Shown: positions 14,205 through 26,714, counted from the first letter of the stretch. The stretch is 64,000 nucleotides of DNA from Pteria penguin (GCA_035048485.1 CM068586.1:29125849-29189848); one strand, 5' to 3'. Program-made: numbers and translations. The notes: generated by a model from the sequence alone, not told the origin.

Positions 14205-17200
14205 TATAATGCTACTAGAGACCTTTTTACTAAGTTTCGGAATTCTTCTGAATTATGATATATATCACATAATGCTACTACATAATAGACCTTCTTATGA
14301 TTTTACATGATATAAGGGGCAGTATCAGAAAAATGAAGTATTGCTGCTCAGATTTGTGTCATATTATTGTGATGTCACAATCTAAGCATTTACATTACAA
14401 AGAAAATTCCAGCAAACAGAATTTTGTCTGTTATTAGACTCCTTTCTTCATTACCACACTTGTGTTTTACAAAACCTGACAGGGTGTCAGTGTATACCTT
14501 TTCAGAATTAAGTATCAACATGAGATAGTTGCCTAGTGGTGAAACACACTTTCCTTACATGGTGTTTAGTGTTACAGAGTAACCCTATTAGTTTTCGGAA
14601 AACTCTAGCACCATAACCCTACCCTAGTATTATGACTGACAATGTCTTTCTTTTATGGTAATCAGACAGTAAACTTCACATAGATAAAAACTTTACATCG
14701 ATGTATTGTGACATTAGGTAAATAAAAGCATATTAAAACTAGCTGGTATTGGAAAAAACTGTAGCATATAGGTGATAATTCAAGATGTATTGTGACATTA
14801 GGTAAATAAAAGCATATTAAAACTAGCTGGTATTGGAAAAAACTGTAGCATATAGGTGATAATTCAAGAAAGCATTGGAATACCAATACTCTCATTGATA
14901 TCAGATTCGTGTGAGTAGATGGGAGTAGTTTATGAAGACATATTTTGAAGTGATACCATTATACTGAAATAAAGCATATCTTCATGTGTTTTAAAGGTAC
15001 ATATAAGCAAACAAAGGAAGTCCTCTGTATATTGCAGCACCCTCACATATATGTACTGTATTTATTTTTAAATTCTTAACTATTTGTATCTATGCATGTA
15101 ATTTGTTTTTTAATTTGTAATTTGTAATTGTTTTTATTTTTTCTCTGTACAGCATTTGCCAGCAGGGAGCATTCATTACCAGACATTACTATGGTCCATG
15201 GTCAAATGCTTGTATGTGCATGGGAGAGTGGACTAGACGAAGTCAGTGATACAACAGTCAAACTTGTCATGCAGGCAGTAGAGGTCAGATTTGTATATTC
15301 ATATTTTGCACTCTGGTACAAAGTTTTGCTGAATGGGGTTCGCCGCTGTTATCATCCGTTAGGCGGCGCCTGTGTACTATGAGTTAGAAACGTCGATTTG
15401 AGTTGGCAACCTTATGATGTCACAGTAACATACCATTGTACTTTATGTCATTTTTGCGGGAATATGTTGTATTTCCTTCCTAAATATCAGGACCCCAGTT
15501 AATGGCGGCAAACCCCATTATTTTCAGTCGTGTATAACAAGGCTGCCACAGGCTGACTTTACAGATCCATCCCACATGTTTAGATAAACACTTTCATACC
15601 ATACTGTGTATAGTGGTAGACATGTATTCAGCATTCTCCTCAAGAGTCGGCGATTCTCGTCGCCTACATTCCCTTTTATTGCCACCTACTTTTTTTTACA
15701 TGTCACTTAGAAAATAACATTTTTTCAACAAAAGGCTTAGGCTAGGTAAGGTCCTTTCACACTATAAGAAATTGACCGAACGTACATGGACAAATTGCAA
15801 AAAAAAAATGTTCAAAGTTCACATATGCACAACATTTCCACTGTATGGATTCCCTGAGACAAAAAAGTCTAACAGTGTATGAAACAAATTGATAACGAAT
15901 TCCTAACGTACCATTAACGAATTAATAACGATCTAGTGCGATTACGTAATAAATGTCAGCAACCTCTAAACGAACGTCTAACAAATTGTGCATACGCTGT
16001 GCGTACGGTCTGCAAATTCAGAACGATCACATGACGTATGCAGATTTTCAGTATTCATCAGCTTGACACTTTAGTCACCATTCCACATCATCTACAGTAT
16101 AAACTACAAAAGATGCCATGGAGACATACACTACAAAAGATGCCATGGAGACATACACTACAAAATAGATGCCATGGAGACATACACTACAAAAGATGCT
16201 ATGGAGACATACACTACAAAAGATTCCATGGAGACATACACTACAAAAGATGCCATGGAGACATACACTACAAAAGAAAGCATCCTGGGGTAGAGACCAG
16301 GGAAAGAATATTGTTCAGGAATAAAATGTAGCAAAAAAGGACCCTTTCTGTTGCTGTAGCCTAGCTGCGTAGTGCATTTCTGCATCCAAATGATGAAAAG
16401 GAAGATATTGGTAGGTCTGAGCAACAAAGAGGTATACCATATGAGCACTGTGAGGGGAGTGGTACTCCACTGGAAAGTCTTGAACAAACGATGAATAGTA
16501 CAGAACACGTTAGACATACAGTTTGTATACATTCATACAAGCACTACATACATTGATTTATCGCACAGGCATCGGTACTTATACATCGACAGATCCTTCC
16601 TGGTGTGCTTTCAATATAATACGTTAGCAATTTGCAGTAAAAACAGGAACATTTTAAATTCGTTACTAATATGCAAGGCTTTTGCAAATAAATTTTCTTG
16701 ACTTCCTCGGACAAATAAGATCGTTCAGGCTTCATACTGCTACTTTACTGCAGACGAATAAAACATTTGCATTCCATGTGCCTACCATCATTATTGAGTA
16801 AAACCTATTTGTCGGCATATATGTCGACAAATTTTGTGCATGCACCAAAAAAAACCAAAAAATTTAGCTCACCATAACAAACGACAATGTACATGAACGT
16901 ATGAGAATGAACAACAATGATCCAAAGCAATGTCAAACTATACTTCAGCATATGCAAATGTACACGTATGCTGGGCCAATTCTTTATAGTGTGAAAAACC
17001 CTTTAGAATTTAATATATTGACGATTAAATTTATTTTTCAATTTCAGTTTTTAGGCCCCCGGATTGATAGATCGGGGGCATATTGTTTTTTTCCTGTCCT
17101 GTCTGTCTGTTTTTCTTTCAAAAGTTTATGTTCACTTATTTATACGAAACATAAATAGATGAATAAGATAATTAGATCGATAACAAGGATAAGACTAAAG

Positions 17201-20200
17201 AGTATGAATCCATCAGGATAAGTGGGCTTTGTTCAAGCTTTTTCCTTTTCTTTCTACCTCCCAAACTATGAAATTTAGGGATGGTTGGGAATTTAAAAAG
17301 TAACAGCACCTAAGTATGGGTCATGCTCATCTTTTTTTAAAAACGTGATGAGCTTGAATGCATAATATAAATAATTTTTTTTTATTCATTTCAAGCAAAG
17401 ATTACACAGGATTCTGATTCAGTGATCAAGTAAGACAATTAAGTGTCTAGAATCAAGGAAATTGCCCCTCCTTGCTCCTTTTTTTCAAAAACTTTCTGCG
17501 GGAACATACCCCCGACCCCCCCCCCCTAGATGGCTTACTTGCACCTTACTTTGCCTCCTACTTTTGCTTAAAATCCTCTGCTATTTTCTAAAATAGGGAG
17601 AACAGTGTGTATTGTCTTTCTAAATTGGGGTAAAATAGTACATATAGATTGGTTAGTTCTCTGGTGTTTTGTGTCGTATCAACAATTTTTCAGTCATATC
17701 ATGATATGAATTACATAGAAAATCAAGCCCTTAAACATAAGGGTGCAATCTTGGAATAACAGCCAGATCGTCTGCACTGCAAGTCAAGCCCTTAACCACT
17801 ACACTGTCTGCCCCCCTGATACACATACTGGTAGGTTAAAGATTGTATTTCTAACACATCAAAGCAGAAAAATTATCACAATGTGAGATATATATACAGA
17901 TCAGATTTCTGTATCGTCATTAAATGTTGATTTTTCAGTTTCTTCAAAAAACTGCCCAAACACTTGATCATTGGGGTTGGAAAGTGACATTTGTTCAAAT
18001 AAATGAGCTAAACCCTTATTGTGATGTCAAAAGGCGAATAGTGACCAAATTGAACAATTTGTAACAGACTGCTTTTCAAGCACTGCAGAACCAAATGGAT
18101 TATAACGAAAATTTTTATCTGTAGTCTGATTGGCCATTTAGATACTCTGTGTAATTAGTTACACTAGGTCATTTCAAATAAAGGTCTCAACAAATGGATA
18201 AGGAAATATTTCATGTACAGTGTACAGTATCTGCTATAGGTATTCATCTCATCATCAAATGCAATGTCCAATAATACCCCTTGTCCTCTTGTTTTATAGC
18301 ATTAAATTTGTATGGAAATACAACTTTTGTAAAAATAGATAATATTTTTAATGAAAACGTCAGATTCAACTCAAAACTTAAGGTAGATATGGGTACTCAG
18401 TATCATTTATTTGGCCTGATTATAACTTAAAAGAACTCCACATTATGATTACAATTTGATGTATTCCAGAATCAGTTGAAGAACATCATATCTCTCATGC
18501 TGTCAAGAAGGAGTGGTTATAAGTTACGTGAGAAAAAGATGCGATTGGCTATGGGCAGTCAGGTGACTAACCCATACCTCAGACGAACACATCATATCGA
18601 GGATGATTTTACAGAGAGGTAAATTATCAGAAGGATATTTTTTGATTCTTTTTTTTTTTATGAACATTTATTAGTTCTCTAAGAAAATTGCTACATCTTG
18701 CAAAAATTTGATGACATTTTTTTCACTATAAGAGGATAAATTATGCCATAATTACATGCATATTGTGTAAATGAAATATGTATATGATGTAATAGTTAAT
18801 CCTTTACTGCTTTTCACAATACATAATCTACAGATAGGTCCATAATGCAGGGTTTCATTTTCACAATACACCTACAATAGGGATTTGTCAATGGTGCTAC
18901 ATAAAGCAATGCATGAATATTGAGAACAAACATAGTGGAGCCATAGATCAAAGAACTGTAGCTTGTTCTTTCATAGAAGTGAATTTTAACACAGAATAAA
19001 AAAAAAATCACTGGTGAAGTTCACATTGGTTAAAATCATGTCAGTGAGATTATCACATTCATTTAAATTAATAATAATTGGACATGGTAAGATAAACATT
19101 AGAAAGCTTGAAAAATGTAAAAAAAAAAATAATAATAAATTGTTTAATGAATCCAGAATTTCTTACCATTTAAGATAAACTATATGCACTTTGTTATGGT
19201 GATAAAATATTCACTTCTTTGACTTGGTCTCATTTAAAGACAGTGTTTGATTGGTAAGTCAGGACTATCCTATAATGATAAGTTAATTCATTTAAAGTAT
19301 CAGGTCCATCTCGTATTGAGTAAGAATTTAGTTGAAATCTCTAGTTAAACTCATGGTGCTAAGATCATGGTTGATTAGATTTAACCATGCTAATATTTGT
19401 GAGAGTGTCGAGTTGAAATTTTCAACGAAAAGAAACTGAATTTTATTATCATTGTCTTTGTAGTGAAGGCACTGCAGTTACAGATAGTGGTGCCCATGTT
19501 CCTAGCATGAAACTCCACACAGAACTTGCAGAAAGCCAAGCTATTGAACTCTTGACTGTAGAATCTCAATCTTCAGAAAAAGCACCTGCCTCACTATGGG
19601 ATTTGCTACAAACATTACAGGTATGTCAAATAAAGTTTAGATTTTAACCCCATGCTCTCTTTCCTAGAAATAGATGTTTCATGATAATAAAAAAAAACAC
19701 ACACACAATATATGTATCCTTATTTTCATACTCTTGTGGTTTTGTCTGGTGACTACACATGTACAAAGTTCAGGAAAGAAATTTAAGTTGTAAAACATTG
19801 ACAAGGGTCAGTTTTCTGCTGGTCTGCCTAACTTTATGCAAACTTTGTGCCATCTAAAGGTATAAATTAACCTTATAAGCTCCTCTTTCCTTTAATAAAC
19901 AGAAAAGAAAAGTACCTTTCAGGAAAGTGTAAATCTCTGCCAGTTTTGCTGTTGAAGATCTGTTCTTTCTGCAGATACATGCACTTGAGTATTCTTCACT
20001 GATTCATTACCATTTAGGTGAAGTAATTCAGGTGTGGTATTTTTAATTAAAAAACAAACAACAGTGTTATATCTTTATGTATATGATATTGCAATGATGA
20101 TTTATTATTTCAGTTATACCGTAGTAGCATTCCATCCCATACTGTGTATGCTCCAGCTGTGGAACGTGTGATACATAAACTTTGGCATTCTAGTCAAGAG

Positions 20201-20284
20201 GAAATAGATCAGGAAATCATCCATCAGCAGGAAATCCACTATAAACAAACTCTCGGTGTCAATTCGTCAACTTCTATAAGATAG
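10230..20284 (+). CDS. TADA1: Transcriptional adapter 1 (SAGA complex subunit), ten coding exons
   Basis: TADA1 (yeast Hfi1/Ada1) is a histone-fold-containing subunit of the nuclear SAGA/STAGA histone-acetyltransferase coactivator. Exons: 10230-10300, 11207-11243, 11966-12020, 12208-12273, 13146-13246, 13918-13984, 15153-15283, 18470-18618, 19464-19620, 20114-20284. All have AG/GT borders and all phases join, giving 1005 bp (334 aa plus TAG), close to the ~335 aa human protein. Family landmarks in order: N-terminal AKKNLQENLGDNM, SWFKQK, ITKEEFDAEA, the block VHLHNEFLLAIISRCQTL at about residues 55-72, HGQMLVCAWESGLDEVSD, the junction NQLKNIISLMLSRRSGYKLR, and C-terminal SIPSHTVYAPAVERVIHKLW. 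The start is the ATG giving the conserved N-terminus. The exon 1 donor is the weak AAT|GTAACA. Introns carry only repeats. No broken or missing part was seen. Confidence 0.93.
14115..14290. repeat. Local duplication split by a (TA)n microsatellite
   Basis: The phrase CTTTTTACTAAGTTTCGGAA occurs at 14115 and again at 14223. Each is followed by TTCTGAA, a TA tract (about 52 bp in the first copy, about 8 bp in the second) and CA-TA-AATGCTACTA. This is a tandem duplication in TADA1 intron 6 in which only one copy's TA tract has expanded. Confidence 0.75.
14700..14867. repeat. Perfect 84-bp tandem duplication
   Basis: The sequence beginning GATGTATTGTGACATTAGG at 14700 repeats from 14784 with no difference I can find over 84 bp. 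It is in TADA1 intron 6. The near-identity suggests a recent duplication, or assembly duplication. Confidence 0.9.
16103..16275. repeat. 27-bp minisatellite, about 6.5 units
   Basis: The unit contains GATGCCATGGAGACATACAC and CTACAAAA. One unit carries an extra TA and two carry single substitutions (GATGCTATGG, GATTCCATGG). It lies in TADA1 intron 7 and produces repetitive frames on both strands that are not genes. Confidence 0.9.
17053..17120 (+). repeat. Truncated dispersed repeat (GATAGATCGGGGGCATATTG family)
   Basis: It matches the start of the elements at 56790-57047 (same strand) and 45533-45828 (opposite strand): a CCCCCGGATTGATAGATCGG palindrome-like head followed by GCATATTGTTTTTTTCCTG and CTGTCTGTCTG. 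Only the first ~70 bp is recognisable here. Confidence 0.6.
17742..17815 (-). mobile_element. tRNA-like SINE head fragment
   Basis: Read on the minus strand, the stretch gives GACAGTGTAGTGGTTAAGG (A-box like), then GACTTGCAGTGCAGAC and a B-box-like GGCTGTTATTCCAAG. The phrase GTCTGCACTGCAAGTC is shared with 58925-59085. This suggests a second SINE family, old and truncated. Confidence 0.35.
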
Positions 20285-20299
20285 TACCAATGTGGATCC

Positions 20300-20305
20300 A
20301 ATAAA
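20300..20305 (+). promoter_or_regulatory. Polyadenylation signal AATAAA after TADA1
   Basis: AATAAA lies 16 bp after the TADA1 stop codon. A second AATAAA occurs at 21078-21083. Which one is used cannot be told from sequence; the first would give a very short 3' UTR. Confidence 0.4.
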
Positions 20306-20511
20306 CAGTCTTATTGGATCCACCATGAATATTAATTTTTAGGATATGCTTTATTAATTGAATTTTTTATAGAATATAATATTGTATACCAGTATTATAT
20401 TTAGGATTGTGCATGTATTTGTTATACACGTCACGATTCCATATTTTACTCAAACTGTAGAAAGGTTTATATGATCCTTTTTTTTTTCTAATAATTATTA
20501 TTCATGTTATA

Positions 20512-20755
20512 AGGGAGTTACCTTAGCTCAGACAGCTGTATGCTTGGCTTGGGACCATGAAGATTCAGGTTTGAGCCTAGCTGGCAATTCATCAGTGACC
20601 CGTCTTTCGGATGAAATGACACAACAAAGGTCCCATTCTATAATAGATGTTGGCACATAAATGACCTTTCACTGTCTCAGGTGGATCTTTTGCAAAGGTC
20701 AAAATTTTTGTGTCCTTTTGATGTAGTCTTGACATCTCGTAAAAGAAGAAACAAA
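20512..20755 (+). mobile_element. tRNA-derived SINE, plus orientation
   Basis: The head GGGAGTTACCTTAGCTCAG with the B-box-like CAGGTTTGAGCCTAG is followed by the body shared (in reverse) with the other SINEs: GTCTTTCGGATGAAATGAC, GGTGGATCTTTTGCAAAGG and a short A-rich end (AAAAGAAGAAACAAAC). It is inserted just beyond the TADA1 stop codon. Confidence 0.65.
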
Positions 20756-22053
20756 CATGTTACACAGCTATTGGCTAAAACAGGATGTAGCCAAAACAGG
20801 ATTTAGCCAATGAAACATTCTTGACACTGGGAATTTATTTTAAGATACCTTGCCTTGAAACATAACTACAGCTATGTAAAAGCATAGCAAATAAGCCAAT
20901 GAGATCATTTTTGTACAATATTGAAATAGAGCATTGGTACACTATCAGCAAATTCAGTATATCTTAACTGATCTGTCTAGTAATATTGATGTAATTTATT
21001 TAGGATCATGTATGCATTAAGAGCTTTTTATTTTTTTATATCCTGATATATTTATACATGTATAAATGTATACTGGTAATAAACAGCAATAATTCTCATT
21101 ATCTTATTTCTATTTATATTTGTTGGTTCAAAATAGAGAATATGAATTTTGGTCTTTATGTCTGTCCTATGCACTTTCATTTTCATTCCATTACCTTAGT
21201 TTGTTTTACAATTATAGAATGAAAATTTGCAAAATGGTATTTTGTGAGTAAAGGATGCTTTGGGATCTTCCTTTTTTTTCAAATTTCATTCAAGGTAGAA
21301 TTTATCGTCGCAAAACTAGAATAAAAGGATTTCTAAAATATGAATAAAGGCATATGTAATCCTTTTTTAGCACTTTCTAGCTCACCTTAGATTGAAGTGT
21401 CAATTAGCTATAGTCATAACAATGTGCCCTTTGTCCATCATCCAACGAACTATTGCTATGACTATACCATCTGTTCACTTTTAGCATCTTTCATCTCTTC
21501 TTCAGAAATGTTGAAGCAATTTTAATGAAACTTGTCAAGGATGAGGAACTCAATATCCCCCTGCAAAAATTATAGGTTTTCATTTACACCTATCAAGGAA
21601 TTGGACCTATGGTAGGACAACATATGCTTATGAAGCGCCACCTTTTGAGAATATTAAATTCTTTTTTTGAACTCAACAGGGATGTAAGTTCATCTGCATA
21701 TGATTTGTACTCATTTCTTGCACCTGCCTTGCCAATGAACAATGAAAACTATGATTGTATTACCTCTTTCTTTATCAAAAAGAACTCCCCTCTGGTGATC
21801 GACTTTACTAAGTACAATTACAAAATACTGTAAATGAAAGCATTGTAAAGTTCTCATCATGAATTATAAGGTAATAATTTATTAATTGCTATACACAGAA
21901 CTGTATTGATACTAACGTCGAAGACTCCTGTATATTCGGAAGGCATTTTTTTAGTTGAACGGTATACATGTTAAAGGAAAGAAATGACATTTGTGATGAT
22001 GGCAAAGCTAAGTTGATTGCTTATCTTCAATTTGACAACAATTATTGTGCAGT
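20756..22053. other. AT-rich 3' flank of TADA1
   Basis: The stretch contains an alternative polyadenylation hexamer at 21078-21083 and short open frames only. Nothing coding was recognised. Confidence 0.5.
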
Positions 22054-22311
22054 ATGATTTTGTGTACGTTGTCGGTGTTTTTACTCGGTGTTTTGTTTGG
22101 ACTATACATGTATTTGTCTGGATACAAGGTAGCGAATATTGCGGCAGTAGGGTCGAGAAAAGCTCGGAATAACTAGGTTATACATCATACTCTGACGAAA
22201 TTCAATCCAATCAGCCAAACGACGTGTGTACATCGCTGATTGATGGATCACGCAAGTTTCTTTTTGTCTTATCATGCAAGTTTTGCAACTTGCGTAGTGT
22301 ATGTTACACAG

Positions 22312-22969
22312 GATGTTGTACTGAAAGATCACAGTCCTTTGTATGATCGGTTTTACCATAGTAACAGATTTCCTGGTATACATACGGTCTACTGCGAGCC
22401 AGTCCTATGAATAGCGACTCTTGTCAACGGTTTGTGTGATGGACAATGGCATTGTGAAAATGCAAATTATTTTTATAACTTCAAGTATTTTACAGGAGTA
22501 TTTTATCCCCTGACCGAAGGTTACGTGGGCGGATCTGGTGGATCAGCGTTCACAGATCGTGGAGTTTGCAAAAAGATATCACTACTGTCAAATTATTATA
22601 GGAGTCCTTGGCCATTTTAAAAATTAAAATAAAGTTAAGTACCGAGGCTCATGGGATCCAGAACACGGACTATTCGTACAAGGTACAAAGGCAGAACTTA
22701 CATTGCAACCTTGAGAATATATCATACAAGTGATTTGATTAGGCGACACTTGTCTCAAAAGCCCTCATATTGTCAAAAACTAAAAAAGAAATGGTACATA
22801 TGGCGAGGAATCTGGCATCGTCAAGACACCCCCAACCCCTCCCCATGGCGGAAAATTGTTGTTCGTATCAGGAGGAAGTGGCATTTTCATTGATGCCATA
22901 AGTTTTCATTGGCATGTATGGCAAAATAAATTCCACATGCCATACCATAATCTTGGGGCAACACAATAA
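22312..22969 (+). pseudogene. Decayed jacalin-like lectin domain gene
   Basis: Jacalin-fold (beta-prism) lectins bind carbohydrate; the animal ZG16-type members are secreted. In one frame the sequence reads YPLTEGYVGGSGGSAFTDRG (glycine-rich first strand) and stops at 22618. After a +1 shift it continues VKYRGSWDPEHGLFVQGTK, AELTLQP and EYIIQV, then YGEESG and finally GGKLLFVSGGSGIFIDAISF, HW, which matches the jacalin C-terminal strand signature (I/L-SG-SG--IDAI--HW). Stops interrupt at 22408, 22618, 22712, 22736 and 22781, so it cannot make the protein as it stands. A cysteine-containing block (LCDGQWHCENAN) precedes the domain. An upstream ATG exon-like segment, 22054-22128, has a signal-peptide-like MILCTLSVFLLGVLFGL and a CAAG|GTAGCG donor; its link to this pseudogene is uncertain. 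Confidence 0.75.
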
Positions 22970-24720
22970 CGAACCTGTTGAAGCGTTTGCCAGGCCTTTA
23001 CCTTCGATTTATGGAAAATGATGTTGGTTTCTTTCATTTGCCTTCATTAGCTCGATAATATAGGATGATGGGATCACATATCTACCATGAAGAACGATCG
23101 ACCTACAAAACAGTACAAGATGAAGAGTAGACAAGTCCAACGAGCTGGACATGTCCGAATGAATAAAACATTCCGTTACTTTAAATCGGGTTAACGGAAA
23201 TTATACCAGCAATAATTAAACAAATTAATGATCTCAGGGTATTCCAGAACATAAACTGGGAGGTACAATCCACTGAAAAATAGTCTTTTTGTTTTTGTGA
23301 TTTAAAGTGGAATCGAATGGTAAACACTTCTCATTTCATTGTTCTCTACACGAATCCCAGAAAAAAAACCTGTTTAAACTCTAACTTTTGTCTACATACA
23401 TTTTTTTTTACAAATTTATGCAATTGTACGCAGTGATGTCATCTCTACAAATATTCCAGTAAATCGATACTGAATAAAACATTCCTTTTGAAAAAGTACG
23501 ATTTTAAATCATGTCTATGGGTACATGACGGCTTTTGGTAAAATGATTATTACAATGTGAATTCAAATCCCAATAAGCACTTAGCAATACGCACCAAGAT
23601 GTAATTTTGATAAAGATGCTGTATGTGTACTTAGTTACATGAATTTGAAAAATGAGATTAAGAAATCTGTTTGATTCTATTAGAATACAATTTCCTTTTT
23701 CATCTTGAAAAATGAAGACAGTCTTTTGTAAAGTAGAGGAAGCATGATTTCATCCTAGAGTAGGTCAACTAAACATGACGTTTATTCATTTTTTATTTAT
23801 CGTAAAGTCATAATACAAAAAACAAATGTTTCTCCGAGGTTTCTCATGCCTGCCATGAATGAAAAGGTGAATGTCCCACAGTGTTCTAGAAAGATATAAC
23901 ATTATTTTGGAACAGATCGTGAAGTGTACTATTTATTTCTCTATGTGTCTGTCTTTCTATATGTGTGTGGTTTTTTTTTTTCCATTGTTATTGTTGTTCT
24001 TGATATATGCTCTTTATACGTGCATGCATGTAGGAAATACAATTCACAGTGCCATTAGTGCGTGATAAAGGATAACATCGTGATGTATGTTGATCCTATT
24101 AACATTGATACCAAAGGGAATTTACGGCAAACCAATGTAAATTTATGCATCTTCAAAATCAATCTGTGTCTTCTTTATTCACACAGTACTACAAAGATGG
24201 CATGTTTCTGTCATTCGCTCACTAGATAATTTTGCCTGTCTGCGTGTCGGATTTTTGTGACGATTTTCTAATATTAGTACTAGCTAGTATCTATGTCCGT
24301 ATGAGTCTTGTTGTTTTAGGTTCAATTCTGAAGTAAATCAAATGGCGCTTTTTGAAGGACGGTTTGAAAGTGATCGTGTTACAATGCGTATTCCCACTAC
24401 CTAAACAATGGATTTTTTTCCGCTAAAATCCACGTGATTACAAATGGTTAATGTACATCTATACACTTGTGAGTTTAGAGCATGAACGTTGCCAATCATA
24501 TTACAGGACCTTGGGTCAATGTTCGGATGGACAAACACGACACCACCTGGTACAACTTACGTAAAGGGTCAGTAAACTCCATGCATGCTCCCTATAGCCA
24601 CAATTTAGATGTATCCAATAGGCAATCGGGAAATATGTTTATTTTCGTGGATGATGATCTCAAAATTAATTTTTTCACTAACCAGAGTATCATCTATGAT
24701 AGGGTCGGTTCCATTGTTTT
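22970..24720. other. Intergenic DNA, nothing recognised
   Basis: AT-rich sequence with scattered short frames. No repeats of note, splice-bordered exons or RNA genes were seen. Confidence 0.5.
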
Positions 24721-24727
24721 GTTTGGG

Positions 24728-24822
24728 TTTTATTTATTTTATTTATTTTTTTTTTTTTTTTGTTTGTTCTTTTTTTTTTTTTTTTTTTTTTGTTTTTTTT
24801 TTTTTTTTTTTTTGGTTTTTTT
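24728..24822. repeat. Long T-rich tract
   Basis: Nearly pure T runs broken by single G or C bases over about 95 bp. The tract abuts the start of the 24869-26714 element; the related copy at 49065 is also preceded by a T/G-rich tract. Confidence 0.9.
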
Positions 24823-24868
24823 TTTGTTGGTTTGTTTGGGGGTTTGTTTGAGGCTTTTTTGTGGTTTT

Positions 24869-26714
24869 AGCCGAAGGCTCAAGTGAGCTATTGTGATCAA
24901 TCGTTGTCAGTCGTCCGTCCGTCATTAACCTTTCACATTTTCGACTTCTTCAGAACAGCTGAACAGAATTTGATGAAAATTGGTATGCATGAAGTACTCA
25001 TGGTCCCCTACAAGTGTTGTTAATTTTCGTCCAGATCCGTCAACAGGTGGCGCCACCACAGGCAAAAGTAGAAGTGTTATTTTTGGTTCTGTTCCGAAAT
25101 TAAATTTTTGATGTTTTTTCGACATTTATTGGGACTTAGTAATTTCAATGCAGAAAAAGTGTCATGTTTTTCAGTTAATTGATAATGATGATTTCTTATG
25201 GAGTATTTTTATCATAATTATGGTAAGGAATATTATTGTGAAAGAATTTTGTCAATATCTCAATTTTTTTATTTTTATGGATTTTTTAAGACTTCCTAAA
25301 AAAGGGGGATGGGGTTGGCCATATTTCACATTTTCAACTTTTTCTGCAAAACTGTTCGAGGGAATTTAATAAATCTTGGTAGAAATAAATCACTTATGAT
25401 CCCCTTCAAATTCTGTCGTTTTCGTCCAGACCTCTTTACAGGTGGTGCCACCACAGTCAAAAGTAGGTCACAAAAGAGTACCCTCCTTTGACAATCTTCT
25501 TCTTCATACTGGCTGTATACAGAAACAAACGGAATGCATAGAAATGATCTAGAGGGATGAGTGAAGAAGTCTTGTTATTTTGGTTCCCTTTCAAAATCAA
25601 ATTTTACAGATTTTTTCGACATTTTTTTACTTGGTGATTTCAACGCGGAAAAGTCTCATATTTCCTAGTTATTTGATAATGATGATTTCTTATGGACTAT
25701 TTTGATCATAATTATGGTAAGGAATGTTATTTTGAACGCATTTTGTCAATATCTCAATTTTGGATTTTCTATGAATTTTGTAAGACTTCCATATGAGGGC
25801 GTATCGGGACAATTCTTCACATTTTTAACTTCTGCTGTTTTACCACATGAAAGATTTTAATGAAATACGGTATGCATGACGGACTTTAGGTCCTCTATCA
25901 ATTTTGTACATTTCATCCAAATTGGTCAACAGGTGGTGCCACCATGTCTAAATAATAGGTCTCACAAAGGTACATATACCACTTGGTAATTAAAAATATG
26001 GAGAGTATCGGGTCAAATCCCGCTGTGGTCAAAATTTTTTTGTTCATTTCTTTACACATCTAAATAAGGTTTTAGATGTTTCTCAACACTCAACATATGA
26101 AATTAGGTCATCTTAAGTTGGATCTGGACAATATTTGAAACAATTATTGTTCATGACCCAGACTTGAAATCAGACAACAAAAGGCCCCACCTAAAGAAAA
26201 TGACTAACTTGTTGCCCTGAATCACATCTTGCAGAGACAAGCAGATGCTAAAAACTTTTTTTTTTTATTTTTGTTTTTTTTTTTACGTCACACCACGAAT
26301 ATTTCACGTATATTTCACGGCATCTGCCTGATGCGGGGCATACAAATTTTGATCTTTGCAACGGACTAACGTGCCATGCATACGACGACACGGGGCCTCG
26401 GTTTTTACTGTCTCATCCGAAAGACAGGACACCGGCATGGCCAGAGCGGGACTCGAACCCCGGCCTCCCGATCAGGAGTCCGACGCGATACCACTAGACC
26501 ATGCTGGCTTCAGATGCTTAATATCAAAATCACCTGAATAGATCTGCAAAAAACTGTTGTTTTTTATTCTGGTCTGAATTAAAATTTGACATATTTTCAA
26601 CATTTGTGTTGACTTAGTCACAGTAATGCAAAAAAATAATTAACTTCTTCCTTCCTGCATGATTGATAATCTAGATACTCAGGTGAGCGATATAGGCCCA
26701 CTTGGGCCTCTTGT
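24869..26714 (+). mobile_element. Dispersed ~1.85-kb non-coding repeat, copy A (unclassified)
   Basis: It begins at AGCCGAAGGCTCAAGTGAGC and ends at TATAGGCCCACTTGGGCCTC followed by TTGTT. Both ends carry short palindromes (GAGCC...GGCTC and GGCCCA-CT-TGGGCC). The same boundaries and order occur in copy B at 49065-50264. The interior has degenerate internal repeats: the phrase AATGATGATTTCTTATGGA occurs near 25187 and near 25680, and GGTGG-GCCACCA three times. No coding frame was found. A SINE interrupts it at 26250. I do not assign a transposon class. Confidence 0.7.
26250..26510 (-). mobile_element. tRNA-derived SINE nested in the dispersed repeat
   Basis: Read from 26510 on the minus strand, it starts AAGCCAGCATGGTCTAGTGG (box A) and contains GGGGTTCGAGTCCCGC (box B), then the shared body and a long A tail (plus-strand T run, 26255-26284). 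The target duplication CAGATGCT lies at 26242-26249 and 26511-26518. Copy B of the host repeat has no insert at the matching site near 50061-50070. This is the best-preserved internal promoter of the family in the window, although it lacks the GTGAGGGATC segment found in other copies. Confidence 0.9.

Noticed and set aside
16038..16331. 97-codon repetitive frame (MPWRHTLQK...)
   Set aside because: Encoded by the 27-bp minisatellite in TADA1 intron 7.
24482..24886. 134-codon frame ending in a long Phe-rich tail
   Set aside because: The tail is the T-rich tract; the first 70 codons have no recognised similarity.
26440..26510. Functional tRNA gene on the minus strand
   Set aside because: It is the tRNA-derived head of a SINE with target duplications, not a standalone tRNA.
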